A stretch of DNA of 64,000 nt from Butyrivibrio sp. NC2002 (lineage in GTDB: Bacteria > Bacillota > Clostridia > Lachnospirales > Lachnospiraceae). Position numbers and translations under genes: made by a program. The stretch is taken from assembly GCF_000702265.1 (NCBI RefSeq), contig NZ_KL370880.1, positions 248,001-312,000 of the forward strand, written 5' to 3'. Positions 35,865-44,913 of this stretch are shown here, piece by piece. The notes beneath the pieces were generated by a model. That model worked only from the letters and a program-made list of their open reading frames with translations. It was not told the origin of the DNA and did no database searches. Numbering within the stretch: position 1 is the stretch's first letter; every line of letters begins with the position of its first letter.

Positions 35865-38800
35865 ATGAGCAAAAAGAAAAGTGCGATTTTTCAGATCGTA
35901 ATATGTCTTTTTATAAGTGGAGTGGTTTTTCTGGCTGCTATTTTGAATGCCTATACATTTGAAAATAGTAGTATTGATGCCATGGGTGAAAATAAAGCTG
36001 CAATCCTGAGTAACCTCAAGTCAGGACTTGAGTATGGACTTAAGTATGGCAGACAGCTTGAAAATTACTACGATATAGAAGAGATTTTTAAAAAGATTGA
36101 TAAGTACTGTGATGCAGAAGACTCATTCATATTAGATAAAGACTTAAATCTCCTATATGGCAATAATATTCCGGAAGGACTTACGGCCGAGATAGATCCT
36201 GGCGCAGAGGATCTTGGCGATAAATTCCTTTGGACCGAGAACGGATTTCAGAATATCGTAATTGCAATAGAAGGAAGAGGCGAAAGAGCCGGATACATCG
36301 GTATTACTGCAAGCACAGAAAGCATGAAAGACTTTTCAAGCATCTACATGAAGAAAATGTATCTATATGCTTTTTTTGTAGCGCTTGTCGGAATAGTGCT
36401 TTTTGAGTTCATGTTTCATACCTCCAGGCATAGATATAAGGAAAAAAGCCTGAGAAGTCTTGTACTTAGAACAATCATGCTTGTAAGTGTAATTTCACTG
36501 ATTCCTAACTACTTCCTGTTAAAAGAGGGATATACAGCTCTTTCTACAGATGTTGCAAATAATCTTATCATGCAGAGTACAGACGACATTGATGAGCTTA
36601 TTGCTAACGGAGTTATGTATTCTGATATAAAAGATGTCGAGGTCTACTTTGACAATATTGCTGCATCGAGTGATCAGATAAGTACGCTTCAGCTTACAGA
36701 TGCTTCTGAAGAAGGCTACGTTTCAAGGAAGCTTTCTAAGGATGCAAATGGAGAAGAGAGATACCTTACAGCCAGTCTCGACGTTGGTTTTATAGCGCGT
36801 AAAGTTACAGGCTCTATGATAAATATAGTTGTAACTACAATAACCGCTCTTATGATGGCAATAGAGATACTTCTTTTCCTTACAGGACTTCTTGTAGGAA
36901 AGGAAAGAGACAGAAGAAAGCAGATTGATAATACAAAGAGGGAAACTATAGAAGATTTTGCTCTTGTAAGAGGATTGTCCTTTTCTTTTTCAGCTTTTAG
37001 ATACATGGCTGTTGCATTCATGGCAATTGTCCTTGCTGAAATATACGAACCGACATATATTTTCGGAATAGAGATCCCGTATGAGATCCTGATGAGTTTT
37101 CCGTTATCGGGACAGGTTTTCATATCAATGATAACTTCCTATCTTTCAGGTAATCTGATCGCCAAGATCGGATGGAAGAAAACAACACTTGGCGGAATGA
37201 TAATAATGATGATGGGTACACTTGTTTCATCTTTTGCCAAGGCTCCTATTCCGTTTATCCTTGCTCAGATGCTTATAGGAACAGGGCTTGGATTTGCCAA
37301 GATGGGAATTGATATCTATTCGGTTCTTGTTGCATCAGAAAAAGATATGTCCAAATTCACATCTAATGCTAATGCAGGAATCATAGTCGGATATTCATCA
37401 TCAGCAGCTATCGGAGCTCTCATTGCCAATATATTTGGATATTCCGGAGCTTACATGGTGATGACAGGTATCGGAGTTGTTGTATTTGTGATGATAGCTC
37501 GCTTTGGAATGAATGTTGCACCTATGAACGCAGATGAAGAGGACGAAGCCCAGCCAACAGTAGAAGTTCCGGAAAAAACCGGATTGGAGATCCAGTTCCC
37601 TTCTTACATAATGTTTATCATCATTCCGTACTTCTTCATCATGATGTTTGTAGACTATTTCTTCCCGGTATATGCAAACGATGCGGGAGTTACTACAGAC
37701 GTAATAGGTTATGTGATACTTATCTACGGAATACTTACCGCTTATGTGGGAACGCCGCTTTGTCCTAAACTTACTAAGAGATTTAAGGCGCCGTTCCTAA
37801 TGCCTGCAATTCTTCTTGTTCTTGCTGTAAGCCTTCTGGCCTTTTCACTGGCAGGCTTTGTAATAGCGGCTGCACTTATTGTAATGCTTATTGGAATTTC
37901 AGATGGTGTTATGCCTAGTGTTCAGTTTATGTATGTTTATGACCTTCCTATATCAAAGAGAATGGGCTTTTCAAAAGTGCTTGGAATTGAAGGCTTTTTT
38001 AGTAACCTGATCGGCGCAATAGCTCCTGTGATATTCGGTGTTGTTATGATGTATGGTACCGGAGGACTGACAGTTGTTGCAATTGTCATCATTGCATGCG
38101 CTATTTTGTTTATGATACTTAACGGAAGCCTTAAGATAACAGGGAAAAAGATCACCGCTTCTATTCTCGCGCTAGCTCTTATACTGGGCTCTCTTTTTGG
38201 GAATAATGCTATTAAGGCAAAAGCCGAAGGAGATAGCACAGATAAAATAAGGATAGGCTATTCTCAGGCCGGAGACTATTACGAATTTGACTATCAGATA
38301 TATGAAATAGCCATGGCTCTTCTTGAGAATGGTGAAATAAGAGGCGATGAGCTCTATAGCTTATCCCTTGGAGACAGTGCAAAAAAGGTTTGGGATGCTC
38401 TTTGCAACGGCGAAAGCAGATGTTATGAATTTGTAAATGAAGCATATTTCGATGTTTCAACCTATGCTTATTCAAGCCTTGATGAGGATCAGGCACTTAA
38501 AAAACTTGCAAAAGAGATAGAAGATAAGAATGTTGAAATGATGATCACCATGGGAACAACAGCAGGACTTATGGTAAAGGATTCCTGCGAAGTTCCGTAT
38601 ATGAATTTCATCGCAAGTGATCCGGTCAGCTCCGGAATTACACAGACACCCTTACTTTCAGGAAGTGACAGAGCTTGGGCTCATGTCAGTACCGGTGTTG
38701 AACAAAAGGCTCTTGCAGTCATGGATGATATCTTTTCACCTAAGAAAATAGGTATCGTATATAACAATGAGGACCCTGAAGCATACGTATACAGCGGAGC

Positions 38801-39299
38801 AGCGAGCCTTGATGAGTTTGCAAAAGCAGGTGGCAGGGAGGTTGTTACCGAATTCGTGGTAGATGAATTTGGTGAAACAGATGAGGAATATCAAGAATAT
38901 AAGCAGCAGATGCTCAATGCGCATCAAAAGCTGGCTGATGCCGGGATTGACCTTTATATTCTGACTACATCCTATCTTGAACTTGATGATTTTGAAGAGG
39001 TATTAAAACCCTTTGTAGATAAGGGAATTCCGGTATTTTCATTAAACAGTACCGAGGATGTCAGATGCGGAGCACTTGCTGCAGTTGAAATGTTTGACTA
39101 CAAAAACATAGGCAGATTTGCAGTTGATACTTTAGATAAATACTTCCATGGGGAATCACTCGGTAACCTGAGCCAGGAATATGTAACATCACCATTTCTT
39201 GTGCTTAATATAGACACCATGAGGAAAACAGGAATAAAGATGCCGCTTGACACTCTTATTTCAGCAAGCAAAATATACGGAAAGTATGAAGGGGATTGA
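35865..39299 (+). CDS. Sensor / MFS transporter / periplasmic-binding-protein fusion
   Basis: This 1144-residue protein joins parts normally encoded separately. A first helix (about 8-28), an extracytoplasmic segment of about 135 residues and a second helix (about 165-185) resemble a Cache-type sensor. A second helix-loop-helix unit follows (about 205-345). An MFS-like transporter with about twelve helices occupies about 364-757, including the GNLIAKIGWKKTTLGG loop typical of MFS loop 2-3. A hydrophobic stretch ending in Ala-Lys-Ala (about 762-786) looks like an internal signal sequence. The last about 355 residues are an ABC_sub_bind (pfam04392)-type domain, with RIGYSQAG, MITMGTTAG and IASDPVSSG segments. 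The domain faces outside. No ABC permease is nearby, so it may feed or gate the fused transporter. It starts one base after the ligase stop. Confidence 0.82.
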   Translation: MSKKKSAIFQIVICLFISGVVFLAAILNAYTFENSSIDAMGENKAAILSNLKSGLEYGLKYGRQLENYYDIEEIFKKIDKYCDAEDSFILDKDLNLLYGNNIPEGLTAEIDPGAEDLGDKFLWTENGFQNIVIAIEGRGERAGYIGITASTESMKDFSSIYMKKMYLYAFFVALVGIVLFEFMFHTSRHRYKEKSLRSLVLRTIMLVSVISLIPNYFLLKEGYTALSTDVANNLIMQSTDDIDELIANGVMYSDIKDVEVYFDNIAASSDQISTLQLTDASEEGYVSRKLSKDANGEERYLTASLDVGFIARKVTGSMINIVVTTITALMMAIEILLFLTGLLVGKERDRRKQIDNTKRETIEDFALVRGLSFSFSAFRYMAVAFMAIVLAEIYEPTYIFGIEIPYEILMSFPLSGQVFISMITSYLSGNLIAKIGWKKTTLGGMIIMMMGTLVSSFAKAPIPFILAQMLIGTGLGFAKMGIDIYSVLVASEKDMSKFTSNANAGIIVGYSSSAAIGALIANIFGYSGAYMVMTGIGVVVFVMIARFGMNVAPMNADEEDEAQPTVEVPEKTGLEIQFPSYIMFIIIPYFFIMMFVDYFFPVYANDAGVTTDVIGYVILIYGILTAYVGTPLCPKLTKRFKAPFLMPAILLVLAVSLLAFSLAGFVIAAALIVMLIGISDGVMPSVQFMYVYDLPISKRMGFSKVLGIEGFFSNLIGAIAPVIFGVVMMYGTGGLTVVAIVIIACAILFMILNGSLKITGKKITASILALALILGSLFGNNAIKAKAEGDSTDKIRIGYSQAGDYYEFDYQIYEIAMALLENGEIRGDELYSLSLGDSAKKVWDALCNGESRCYEFVNEAYFDVSTYAYSSLDEDQALKKLAKEIEDKNVEMMITMGTTAGLMVKDSCEVPYMNFIASDPVSSGITQTPLLSGSDRAWAHVSTGVEQKALAVMDDIFSPKKIGIVYNNEDPEAYVYSGAASLDEFAKAGGREVVTEFVVDEFGETDEEYQEYKQQMLNAHQKLADAGIDLYILTTSYLELDDFEEVLKPFVDKGIPVFSLNSTEDVRCGALAAVEMFDYKNIGRFAVDTLDKYFHGESLGNLSQEYVTSPFLVLNIDTMRKTGIKMPLDTLISASKIYGKYEGD

Positions 39300-39301
39300 A
39301 A

Positions 39302-40963
39302 ATGAAGTTTAACATCAAATTCAAAGTAGCATTATTTACAATATTTGGAATGTCAATTCTGGCTATTGTCATAGGCGCAATCGGATATGTCCAGTACAAT
39401 GATAACGTATTTGAAAGTTATCTTAAGTATGCGACACTTGCTACTGAAACAGCAGGAGAAGTATTTGATGACTATGGCATTGGAGACATGGTTGCCAATC
39501 GTACCATAGGTGATAGATACGAAGAAGCCAGACTTGAGCTGAACAGGATTAAGGAGCATGCAGATATCAAATATCTCTATGGTGTTTATTTTGAAGATAT
39601 AAATGACTTTGGCTCATTATGTTATGTAATAAATGCAAAAAGTGCGGCTGAGCTTGCTCCTTACACGGACTACAGTGAAGTATACAGTTATCTTGGAGAA
39701 AAATGCGAAGATAATGCATTTTCCCAGGAAATGATGGAAGGCTTCAAAAAGAAGCTCGAAACCAAGGACGATACCGTTGGATACCTTGAGAGTTATACCA
39801 CACACTATGGAAGAATAGTTACCTGCTATAAGACTATATTTGACAGTAAGGGCGATGCTGTGGCTATCGTAGCTACAGATATTGATCTTACCAAGATAGA
39901 TAATGACCTTCATGATTACGTTTTGGTTGCTTCATTCAACGCTATTCTTGTTGTAGTAATGATAATCGCAATTTATATCTTCTTTATAAACAAGAACATT
40001 ACTGATCCTATTGAGAAAATGGCGAAAAGTACATCCGAATATGTAAAGCTGATGGATAATAATGTTCCGCCGGAGCAGCTTGTATTCGATAAGATCAGGG
40101 TTAAGTCCCAGGACGAGATAAAAACTCTTTCAAAGGGAATATCGTCTCTGGCAGACAGTGTAAAAGATTACATGGGAAATCTGCAGAGTGTTACGGCTGA
40201 GAAGGAGAGGATTGGTGCAGAGCTTAACGTAGCTACCCAGATCCAGGCGGATATGCTGCCCAGAATATTCCCTCCTTTCCCTGAGAGGACAGAGTTTGAT
40301 CTGTATGCTTCGATGACACCTGCCAAGGAAGTTGGCGGAGACTTTTACGATTTCTTCCTGATAGATGATGATCACGTGGCTCTTGTTATAGCCGATGTAT
40401 CAGGAAAAGGTGTTCCTGCGGCACTTTTCATGGTCATTGCCAAAACACATATCAAGAACAGGGCAATGATGGGCGGATCACCTGCAGAGATATTGAGCTA
40501 TGCAAATGATCAGCTTTGCGAAGGAAATGAGGCAGAGTTCTTTGTAACCGTATGGATGGCAATCATCGAGATATCAACAGGTAAGGGCGTAGCTGCCAAT
40601 GCAGGTCACGAACACCCTGTAATAAAGAGAGCAGATGGTAAGTATGAGCTTGCGATTTACAAGCATTCACCTGCGGTTGCCACAATGGAAGGCATGATAT
40701 TCAAAGAGCATGAATTTGAGCTTCATCCGGGTGATTCACTTTTCGTATATACAGACGGTGTGCCGGAAGCTACTAATGCTGATGATGTTTTGTATGGAAC
40801 AGACAGAATGCTCGAAGCACTTAATAAGGAAGATGTAACTGATCCCAAAGTTATACTTAACAATGTAAAGAAATCGGTTGATGAGTTCGTTGGAGACGCT
40901 CCTCAGTTTGATGATCTGACGATGCTCGGATTCCACTACAATGGAGGGAAAAATGCCAAGTAA
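39302..40963 (+). CDS. Membrane SpoIIE/RsbU-type PP2C phosphatase with extracellular sensor and HAMP
   Basis: ATG 39302 is chosen over the TTG at 39296 because AAGGGGA lies six bases upstream, giving 553 residues. A helix (about 8-30), an extracellular Cache-like sensor (about 31-200), a second helix (about 205-228) and a HAMP-like linker (about 229-285) lead through a coiled coil to a PPM phosphatase (about 320-548). The metal-site motifs are present: EVGGDFYDFF, VIADVSGKGVPAALFM, YTDGVPEA and DDLTML. Such enzymes dephosphorylate STAS-type anti-sigma antagonists; no partner is encoded in this window. Its stop overlaps the next gene by 11 bases, so it is coupled to the nonulosonate genes. It may report the ligand seen by the preceding fusion protein. 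Confidence 0.9.
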   Translation: MKFNIKFKVALFTIFGMSILAIVIGAIGYVQYNDNVFESYLKYATLATETAGEVFDDYGIGDMVANRTIGDRYEEARLELNRIKEHADIKYLYGVYFEDINDFGSLCYVINAKSAAELAPYTDYSEVYSYLGEKCEDNAFSQEMMEGFKKKLETKDDTVGYLESYTTHYGRIVTCYKTIFDSKGDAVAIVATDIDLTKIDNDLHDYVLVASFNAILVVVMIIAIYIFFINKNITDPIEKMAKSTSEYVKLMDNNVPPEQLVFDKIRVKSQDEIKTLSKGISSLADSVKDYMGNLQSVTAEKERIGAELNVATQIQADMLPRIFPPFPERTEFDLYASMTPAKEVGGDFYDFFLIDDDHVALVIADVSGKGVPAALFMVIAKTHIKNRAMMGGSPAEILSYANDQLCEGNEAEFFVTVWMAIIEISTGKGVAANAGHEHPVIKRADGKYELAIYKHSPAVATMEGMIFKEHEFELHPGDSLFVYTDGVPEATNADDVLYGTDRMLEALNKEDVTDPKVILNNVKKSVDEFVGDAPQFDDLTMLGFHYNGGKNAK

Positions 40964-42032
40964 GAGCGATGAATTAGGTATATTTACAGGCTCCAAAAAT
41001 ATGTCGATCATTGAGGCTATGGAGAGGATCGACAAGAATACTAAAGGCATCCTGTATATACTTGAGGATGACGGGAGGCTCTATGGCTCTCTTACTGATG
41101 GCGACATCAGAAGATGGATACTTAGAACAGGCGGCCTTGAGGGCAGGGCAGCAGATGTTGCAAATAAAAGCCCCAAGGCGCTCACGGAAAAAGAGAGGAA
41201 TAAAGCTGTAGTTCTTATGGATACAGCTTTTATCAAATCGATTCCGATTCTTGATGATAACAACAAGGTTATAGATATCTTATTCAGAGACAAGGACGTG
41301 GCTTCCTATATGGAAGCCCGTGATCTTGCCTTGTCAGATACCCCGATAGTAATTATGGCCGGAGGAAAAGGCACAAGGCTCTATCCCTATACCAAGATAC
41401 TGCCCAAGCCACTGATCCCTATTGGAGATGTTCCTATTCTTGAGAGAATAATGAACAGGTTCCACGAGTATGGGGCAAAAAAATTCTACCTGACGGTCAA
41501 TTATAAAAAAGAAATGATAAAGTCATATTTCATAGAGCAGAATGTCCCCTATGAAATAGTATATGTGGAAGAGGATAAACCGCTTGGAACAGCAGGAAGT
41601 ATCAAGCTTATAAAGGATAAGCTTGATAGACCGGTTCTTGTTACCAACTGTGATATCCTCATTGATGCGGATTATGACAGCATAATAAAACATCATATAG
41701 CTGCAGAAAATGGTATAACCATCGTTTCATCGCTAAAGAATTTCGCAATTCCATACGGAGTTCTGGATGCTGAAAAAGAAGGAGTGGTTACTAAACTTAA
41801 GGAAAAACCAAGCCTTTCGTATTTTATAAATACAGGAATGTATGTCGTAAATCCCGAAGTTTTTAAAATGATACCTGATGATCAGATGTATCATATGACG
41901 AATCTTGCAGAAGATTTTATGAAAAAAGGCGGAAGAGTGGGAATGTATCCCATAAGCGAAATGAGTTTCCTTGATATGGGAGAATTCCAGGAAATGAAAC
42001 GTATGGAGGATCGTATAAACGAGGTGCTGTGA
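40953..42032 (+). CDS. CBS-domain sugar-1-phosphate nucleotidyltransferase (PtmE-like)
   Basis: Two CBS motifs (residues about 12-115, with GILYILEDDGRLYGSLTDGDIRR) precede a nucleotidyltransferase domain with the signature MAGGKGTRLYPYTKILPKPLIPIG at about 130-153. This CBS-plus-transferase layout is that of Campylobacter PtmE, a GlcN-1-P guanylyltransferase used in legionaminic acid synthesis. ATG 40953 is preferred over 40941 since GGAGG at 40943-40947 serves as its SD, giving 359 residues. It overlaps the phosphatase gene by 11 bases and the next gene by four. The nucleotide and sugar used are inferred from the family only. CBS domains suggest control by an adenine nucleotide. Confidence 0.85.
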   Translation: MPSKSDELGIFTGSKNMSIIEAMERIDKNTKGILYILEDDGRLYGSLTDGDIRRWILRTGGLEGRAADVANKSPKALTEKERNKAVVLMDTAFIKSIPILDDNNKVIDILFRDKDVASYMEARDLALSDTPIVIMAGGKGTRLYPYTKILPKPLIPIGDVPILERIMNRFHEYGAKKFYLTVNYKKEMIKSYFIEQNVPYEIVYVEEDKPLGTAGSIKLIKDKLDRPVLVTNCDILIDADYDSIIKHHIAAENGITIVSSLKNFAIPYGVLDAEKEGVVTKLKEKPSLSYFINTGMYVVNPEVFKMIPDDQMYHMTNLAEDFMKKGGRVGMYPISEMSFLDMGEFQEMKRMEDRINEVL

Positions 42033-42676
42033 TGGAAAAAATAGTTATGATTGGGGGCGGGGGCCACTGTAAATCTGTGATAGACGCTGCGCTGCGCACA
42101 AAAAGATATGAGAAGATCTATGTGACAGATACAACTTTAAATGCAGGTGATAATGTACTTGGATGCGAAGTTGTTGGAAATGATGAAGCACTCTACAGGC
42201 TTTTTTCGGAGGGTGTTACTAAGGCATTTATTACGGTTGGATTTATAAAACCAAGTGGGATAAGGCGTAAGCTTTTTTATATGGCAAATGACATCGGATT
42301 CACATTTCCAAATATTATCGATCCTTCCGCTGTCGTATCTGCATATGCCAAACTTGGGACAGGCATATTCGTAGGTAAAAATGCTGTCATTAACGCAGAT
42401 GCAACAGTTGGAGATAATGCAATAATAAACACAGGAGCGATAGTTGAGCATGACTGCATGGTAGGCGAGTTTGCTCATATAGCTGTTGGGGCAAGAGTAT
42501 GCGGCGAGAGCAGGGTAGGCGATAATTCACTGATCGGCGCAGGAGCAACTATCCTTCAGTGCGTGGAAATAGGGAGTGATAGTATACTTGGCGCAGGATC
42601 TGTAGCCACCAAAAATATTGGAACATTTTGTACGGCGGTAGGAGCACCGGCTAAGATACTCAGAAAATGGAACTGA
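42029..42676 (+). CDS. neuD: NeuD/PglD-family sugar O- or N-acetyltransferase
   Basis: An N-terminal nucleotide-sugar-binding half (about 1-90, MIGGGGHCKSVIDA) is followed by a left-handed beta-helix of hexapeptide repeats (about 95-205), such as VGDNAIINTGAIVEHDC and IGAGATILQC. The catalytic His of the family is in VEHDC. PglD and NeuD use acetyl-CoA; in legionaminic acid synthesis the equivalent enzyme acetylates the 4-amino group made by the aminotransferase. It overlaps the preceding gene by four bases (ATGA). Length 215 is normal. Whether the amino sugar or the finished nonulosonate is acetylated cannot be told from sequence. Confidence 0.88.
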   Translation: MMEKIVMIGGGGHCKSVIDAALRTKRYEKIYVTDTTLNAGDNVLGCEVVGNDEALYRLFSEGVTKAFITVGFIKPSGIRRKLFYMANDIGFTFPNIIDPSAVVSAYAKLGTGIFVGKNAVINADATVGDNAIINTGAIVEHDCMVGEFAHIAVGARVCGESRVGDNSLIGAGATILQCVEIGSDSILGAGSVATKNIGTFCTAVGAPAKILRKWN

Positions 42677-42702
42677 TGTTAAATGCTTAGAGGTAACGGG
42701 GT

Positions 42703-43710
42703 ATGGATAAAAAAGTTTTGATAATTGCAGAGGCCGGAGTGAACCATAACGGCTCTCTTGATATTGCCAAAAAACTGGTAGTTGCTGCAAAAAACTGCGG
42801 AGCAGATATCGTCAAATTTCAGACTGCAAATCTAAAAAGCCTTGTATCAAAAAAGGCTCCCATGGCTGATTATCAGAAAAAAAATACCGGAAAAGAAGAG
42901 TCTCAGAAGGATATGCTATCAAAGCTTCTTCTTCCTTTTGAAGACTTTGTTTTGTTATCTGATTATTGCAAAGAAGTGGGTATTAAATTTTTATCCACAC
43001 CTTTTGATATTGAAAGTATTAAATTTCTTGATCCCATTCAGGATATCTGGAAAGTTCCCTCGGGAGAAATAACCAATTATCCATATCTTGTCGAAATTGC
43101 AAAAACAGGCAAAGATGTCATTCTCTCAACAGGAATGTGTACCATGAACGAAGTGGAGGATGGGTTAGCTGTCCTTAGGGATAACGGAGCAGGCAGGATA
43201 ACAGTACTTCACTGCACCACGAATTACCCTACACCTATGGAGGATGTAAACCTCCGCGCGATGCTCACTTTGCGGGATACATTAGGTTGTGATGTAGGCT
43301 ACTCCGATCATACAAGGGGGATTGAAGTTCCGATAGCGGCAGCAGCACTTGGAGCAACTGTGATAGAAAAGCATTTTACTCTAAGCAGGGAAATGGAAGG
43401 CCCCGATCACAAGGCGAGTCTTGAGCCGGATGAGCTTAGAGAGATGGTGACTGCGGTAAGAAATATAGAGAAGGCGCTTGGAAGCTATGAAAAAAAGCCT
43501 TCTGAAGAAGAGATGAAAAACAGAAATGTAGCCAGAAAGAGCATAATTGCTGCAAAGGATATAAAGAAGGGCGAAGTTTTTACAGAAGATAACCTGACTA
43601 CAAAAAGACCCGGAAACGGAATATCGCCGATGCTCTGGAACAGTATACTGGGGCAGAGAGCGGTCAGAGATTTTTCGGAAGATGAGCTTATAGAGCTGGG
43701 AGATAAATAG
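42703..43710 (+). CDS. neuB: N-acetylneuraminate/legionaminate synthase
   Basis: NeuB condenses a (di)acetamido-mannose with phosphoenolpyruvate to give a nine-carbon nonulosonic acid. The TIM barrel (about 1-265) starts with IIAEAGVNHNGSLDIAKKLV and KFQTANLKSLVSK, and contains VPSGEITNYPYL, LSTGM and GYSDHTRG. The C-terminal SAF/antifreeze-like domain (about 275-335) is complete with KRPGNGISP. Length 335 is normal. It shares one base with the next start (TAG/GTG). Homology alone does not tell Neu5Ac from legionaminic acid; the nearby 4-amino-sugar genes favour the latter. Confidence 0.94.
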   Translation: MDKKVLIIAEAGVNHNGSLDIAKKLVVAAKNCGADIVKFQTANLKSLVSKKAPMADYQKKNTGKEESQKDMLSKLLLPFEDFVLLSDYCKEVGIKFLSTPFDIESIKFLDPIQDIWKVPSGEITNYPYLVEIAKTGKDVILSTGMCTMNEVEDGLAVLRDNGAGRITVLHCTTNYPTPMEDVNLRAMLTLRDTLGCDVGYSDHTRGIEVPIAAAALGATVIEKHFTLSREMEGPDHKASLEPDELREMVTAVRNIEKALGSYEKKPSEEEMKNRNVARKSIIAAKDIKKGEVFTEDNLTTKRPGNGISPMLWNSILGQRAVRDFSEDELIELGDK

Positions 43711-44900
43711 TGAAGAAAGTAGCGTTAATTACTTCTACGAGAGCTGAATATGGGCTGTTTAAACCGCTTATAGCAAGGCTTATCAGTGATGCTGATATTG
43801 ACCTGAAAGTAGTGGTTACAGGAAGTCACCTTTTGGCAAAGAATGGCCTTACTGTGTCAGAAATAGAAAAAGACAGGGTAAGTATAGATAAAAAAATTGA
43901 TATCTACGCAGATGAAGAGCAGTCAATGTCTAATGTCATGGCCAATGCGCTAAGACTGTTTTCCTCATATTTTCATAGTAAAAGACCTGATGCCGTAATA
44001 GTTCTGGGGGACAGGTATGAAATACTTGCTGTCTCTATTACTGCTTATAATGAGAGGATCCCGATTTTCCATATACACGGCGGAGAGACTACGGAAGGCG
44101 CGGTGGATGAAGCATACAGGCATGCGATCACCAAGATGAGTTATCTTCATTTTACAAGTACCGAAATCTATAGAAAAAGAGTGATACAGCTCGGAGAGGC
44201 ACCGGATAGAGTATTTAACGTAGGAGCTTTGGGAGTTGAGAATGCCCTTAACGTAGATGCGATGGATATTGCAGAACTTGAGGCGTGGATAAATAACCTT
44301 TTATCCATGGGAGGTACTTCGAAACAGGAAATAAGGCTTACGGGAAAATATGCCATTGGAACTTTTCACCCTGTAACGCTTGAAAATAACACAGAAGAAG
44401 CTCAGGTAAAGGAACTTCTTGGCGCTATAGAGCTTAATAAGGATATCACATATATTTTTACGGCAGCAGGTGCTGATGCCGGTGGAAAAGCTGTGAACGA
44501 AATACTTGAAGAATATGAGAAGGATCACGACAATTTCTATTTTGTACCATCTCTTGGGATGAGGGGCTATTTGAGCGCGGTCAAAGAGGCAGCATTTGTC
44601 ATAGGCAATTCATCAAGCGGCATAATAGAAGTTCCATCTTTTCATGTTCCTACGATAAACATAGGCGACAGGCAAAAGGGAAGGGTCTGCGGAAAGAGTG
44701 TGATATCATGCATTCCTGATAAAAGGGACATAGATATGGCGATAAAGAAAGCCTTGTCACAGGATTTTCTTGGATCAATAAAAGAAGAAAAGAACCTCTA
44801 TGGAGATGGCAATACTTCCGGAAAAATCGCAGGTATTATAAAAGAAGAGCTAAATCGCGGCATTGATATAAAGAAAAGTTTCTACGATATTGAATTTTAG
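43710..44900 (+). CDS. neuC: Hydrolysing UDP-GlcNAc (or UDP-diacetylbacillosamine) 2-epimerase
   Basis: The GT-B-fold epimerase releases UDP and inverts C2 to give ManNAc or 2,4-diacetamido-2,4,6-trideoxymannose, the NeuB substrate. TSTRAEYGLFKPL at the N-terminus, LGDRYEI and HIHGGETTEGAVDEAYRHAITK near 115-145 are the classic NeuC motifs; GNSSSGIIEVPSF near 290 is in the nucleotide site. Translation starts at GTG 43710, sharing a base with the neuB stop, with GGAG at a fitting distance. Length 396 is normal. LegG, the legionaminic version, has the same motifs. Confidence 0.93.
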   Translation: MKKVALITSTRAEYGLFKPLIARLISDADIDLKVVVTGSHLLAKNGLTVSEIEKDRVSIDKKIDIYADEEQSMSNVMANALRLFSSYFHSKRPDAVIVLGDRYEILAVSITAYNERIPIFHIHGGETTEGAVDEAYRHAITKMSYLHFTSTEIYRKRVIQLGEAPDRVFNVGALGVENALNVDAMDIAELEAWINNLLSMGGTSKQEIRLTGKYAIGTFHPVTLENNTEEAQVKELLGAIELNKDITYIFTAAGADAGGKAVNEILEEYEKDHDNFYFVPSLGMRGYLSAVKEAAFVIGNSSSGIIEVPSFHVPTINIGDRQKGRVCGKSVISCIPDKRDIDMAIKKALSQDFLGSIKEEKNLYGDGNTSGKIAGIIKEELNRGIDIKKSFYDIEF

Positions 44901-44913
44901 GGAGATGCAGAAA

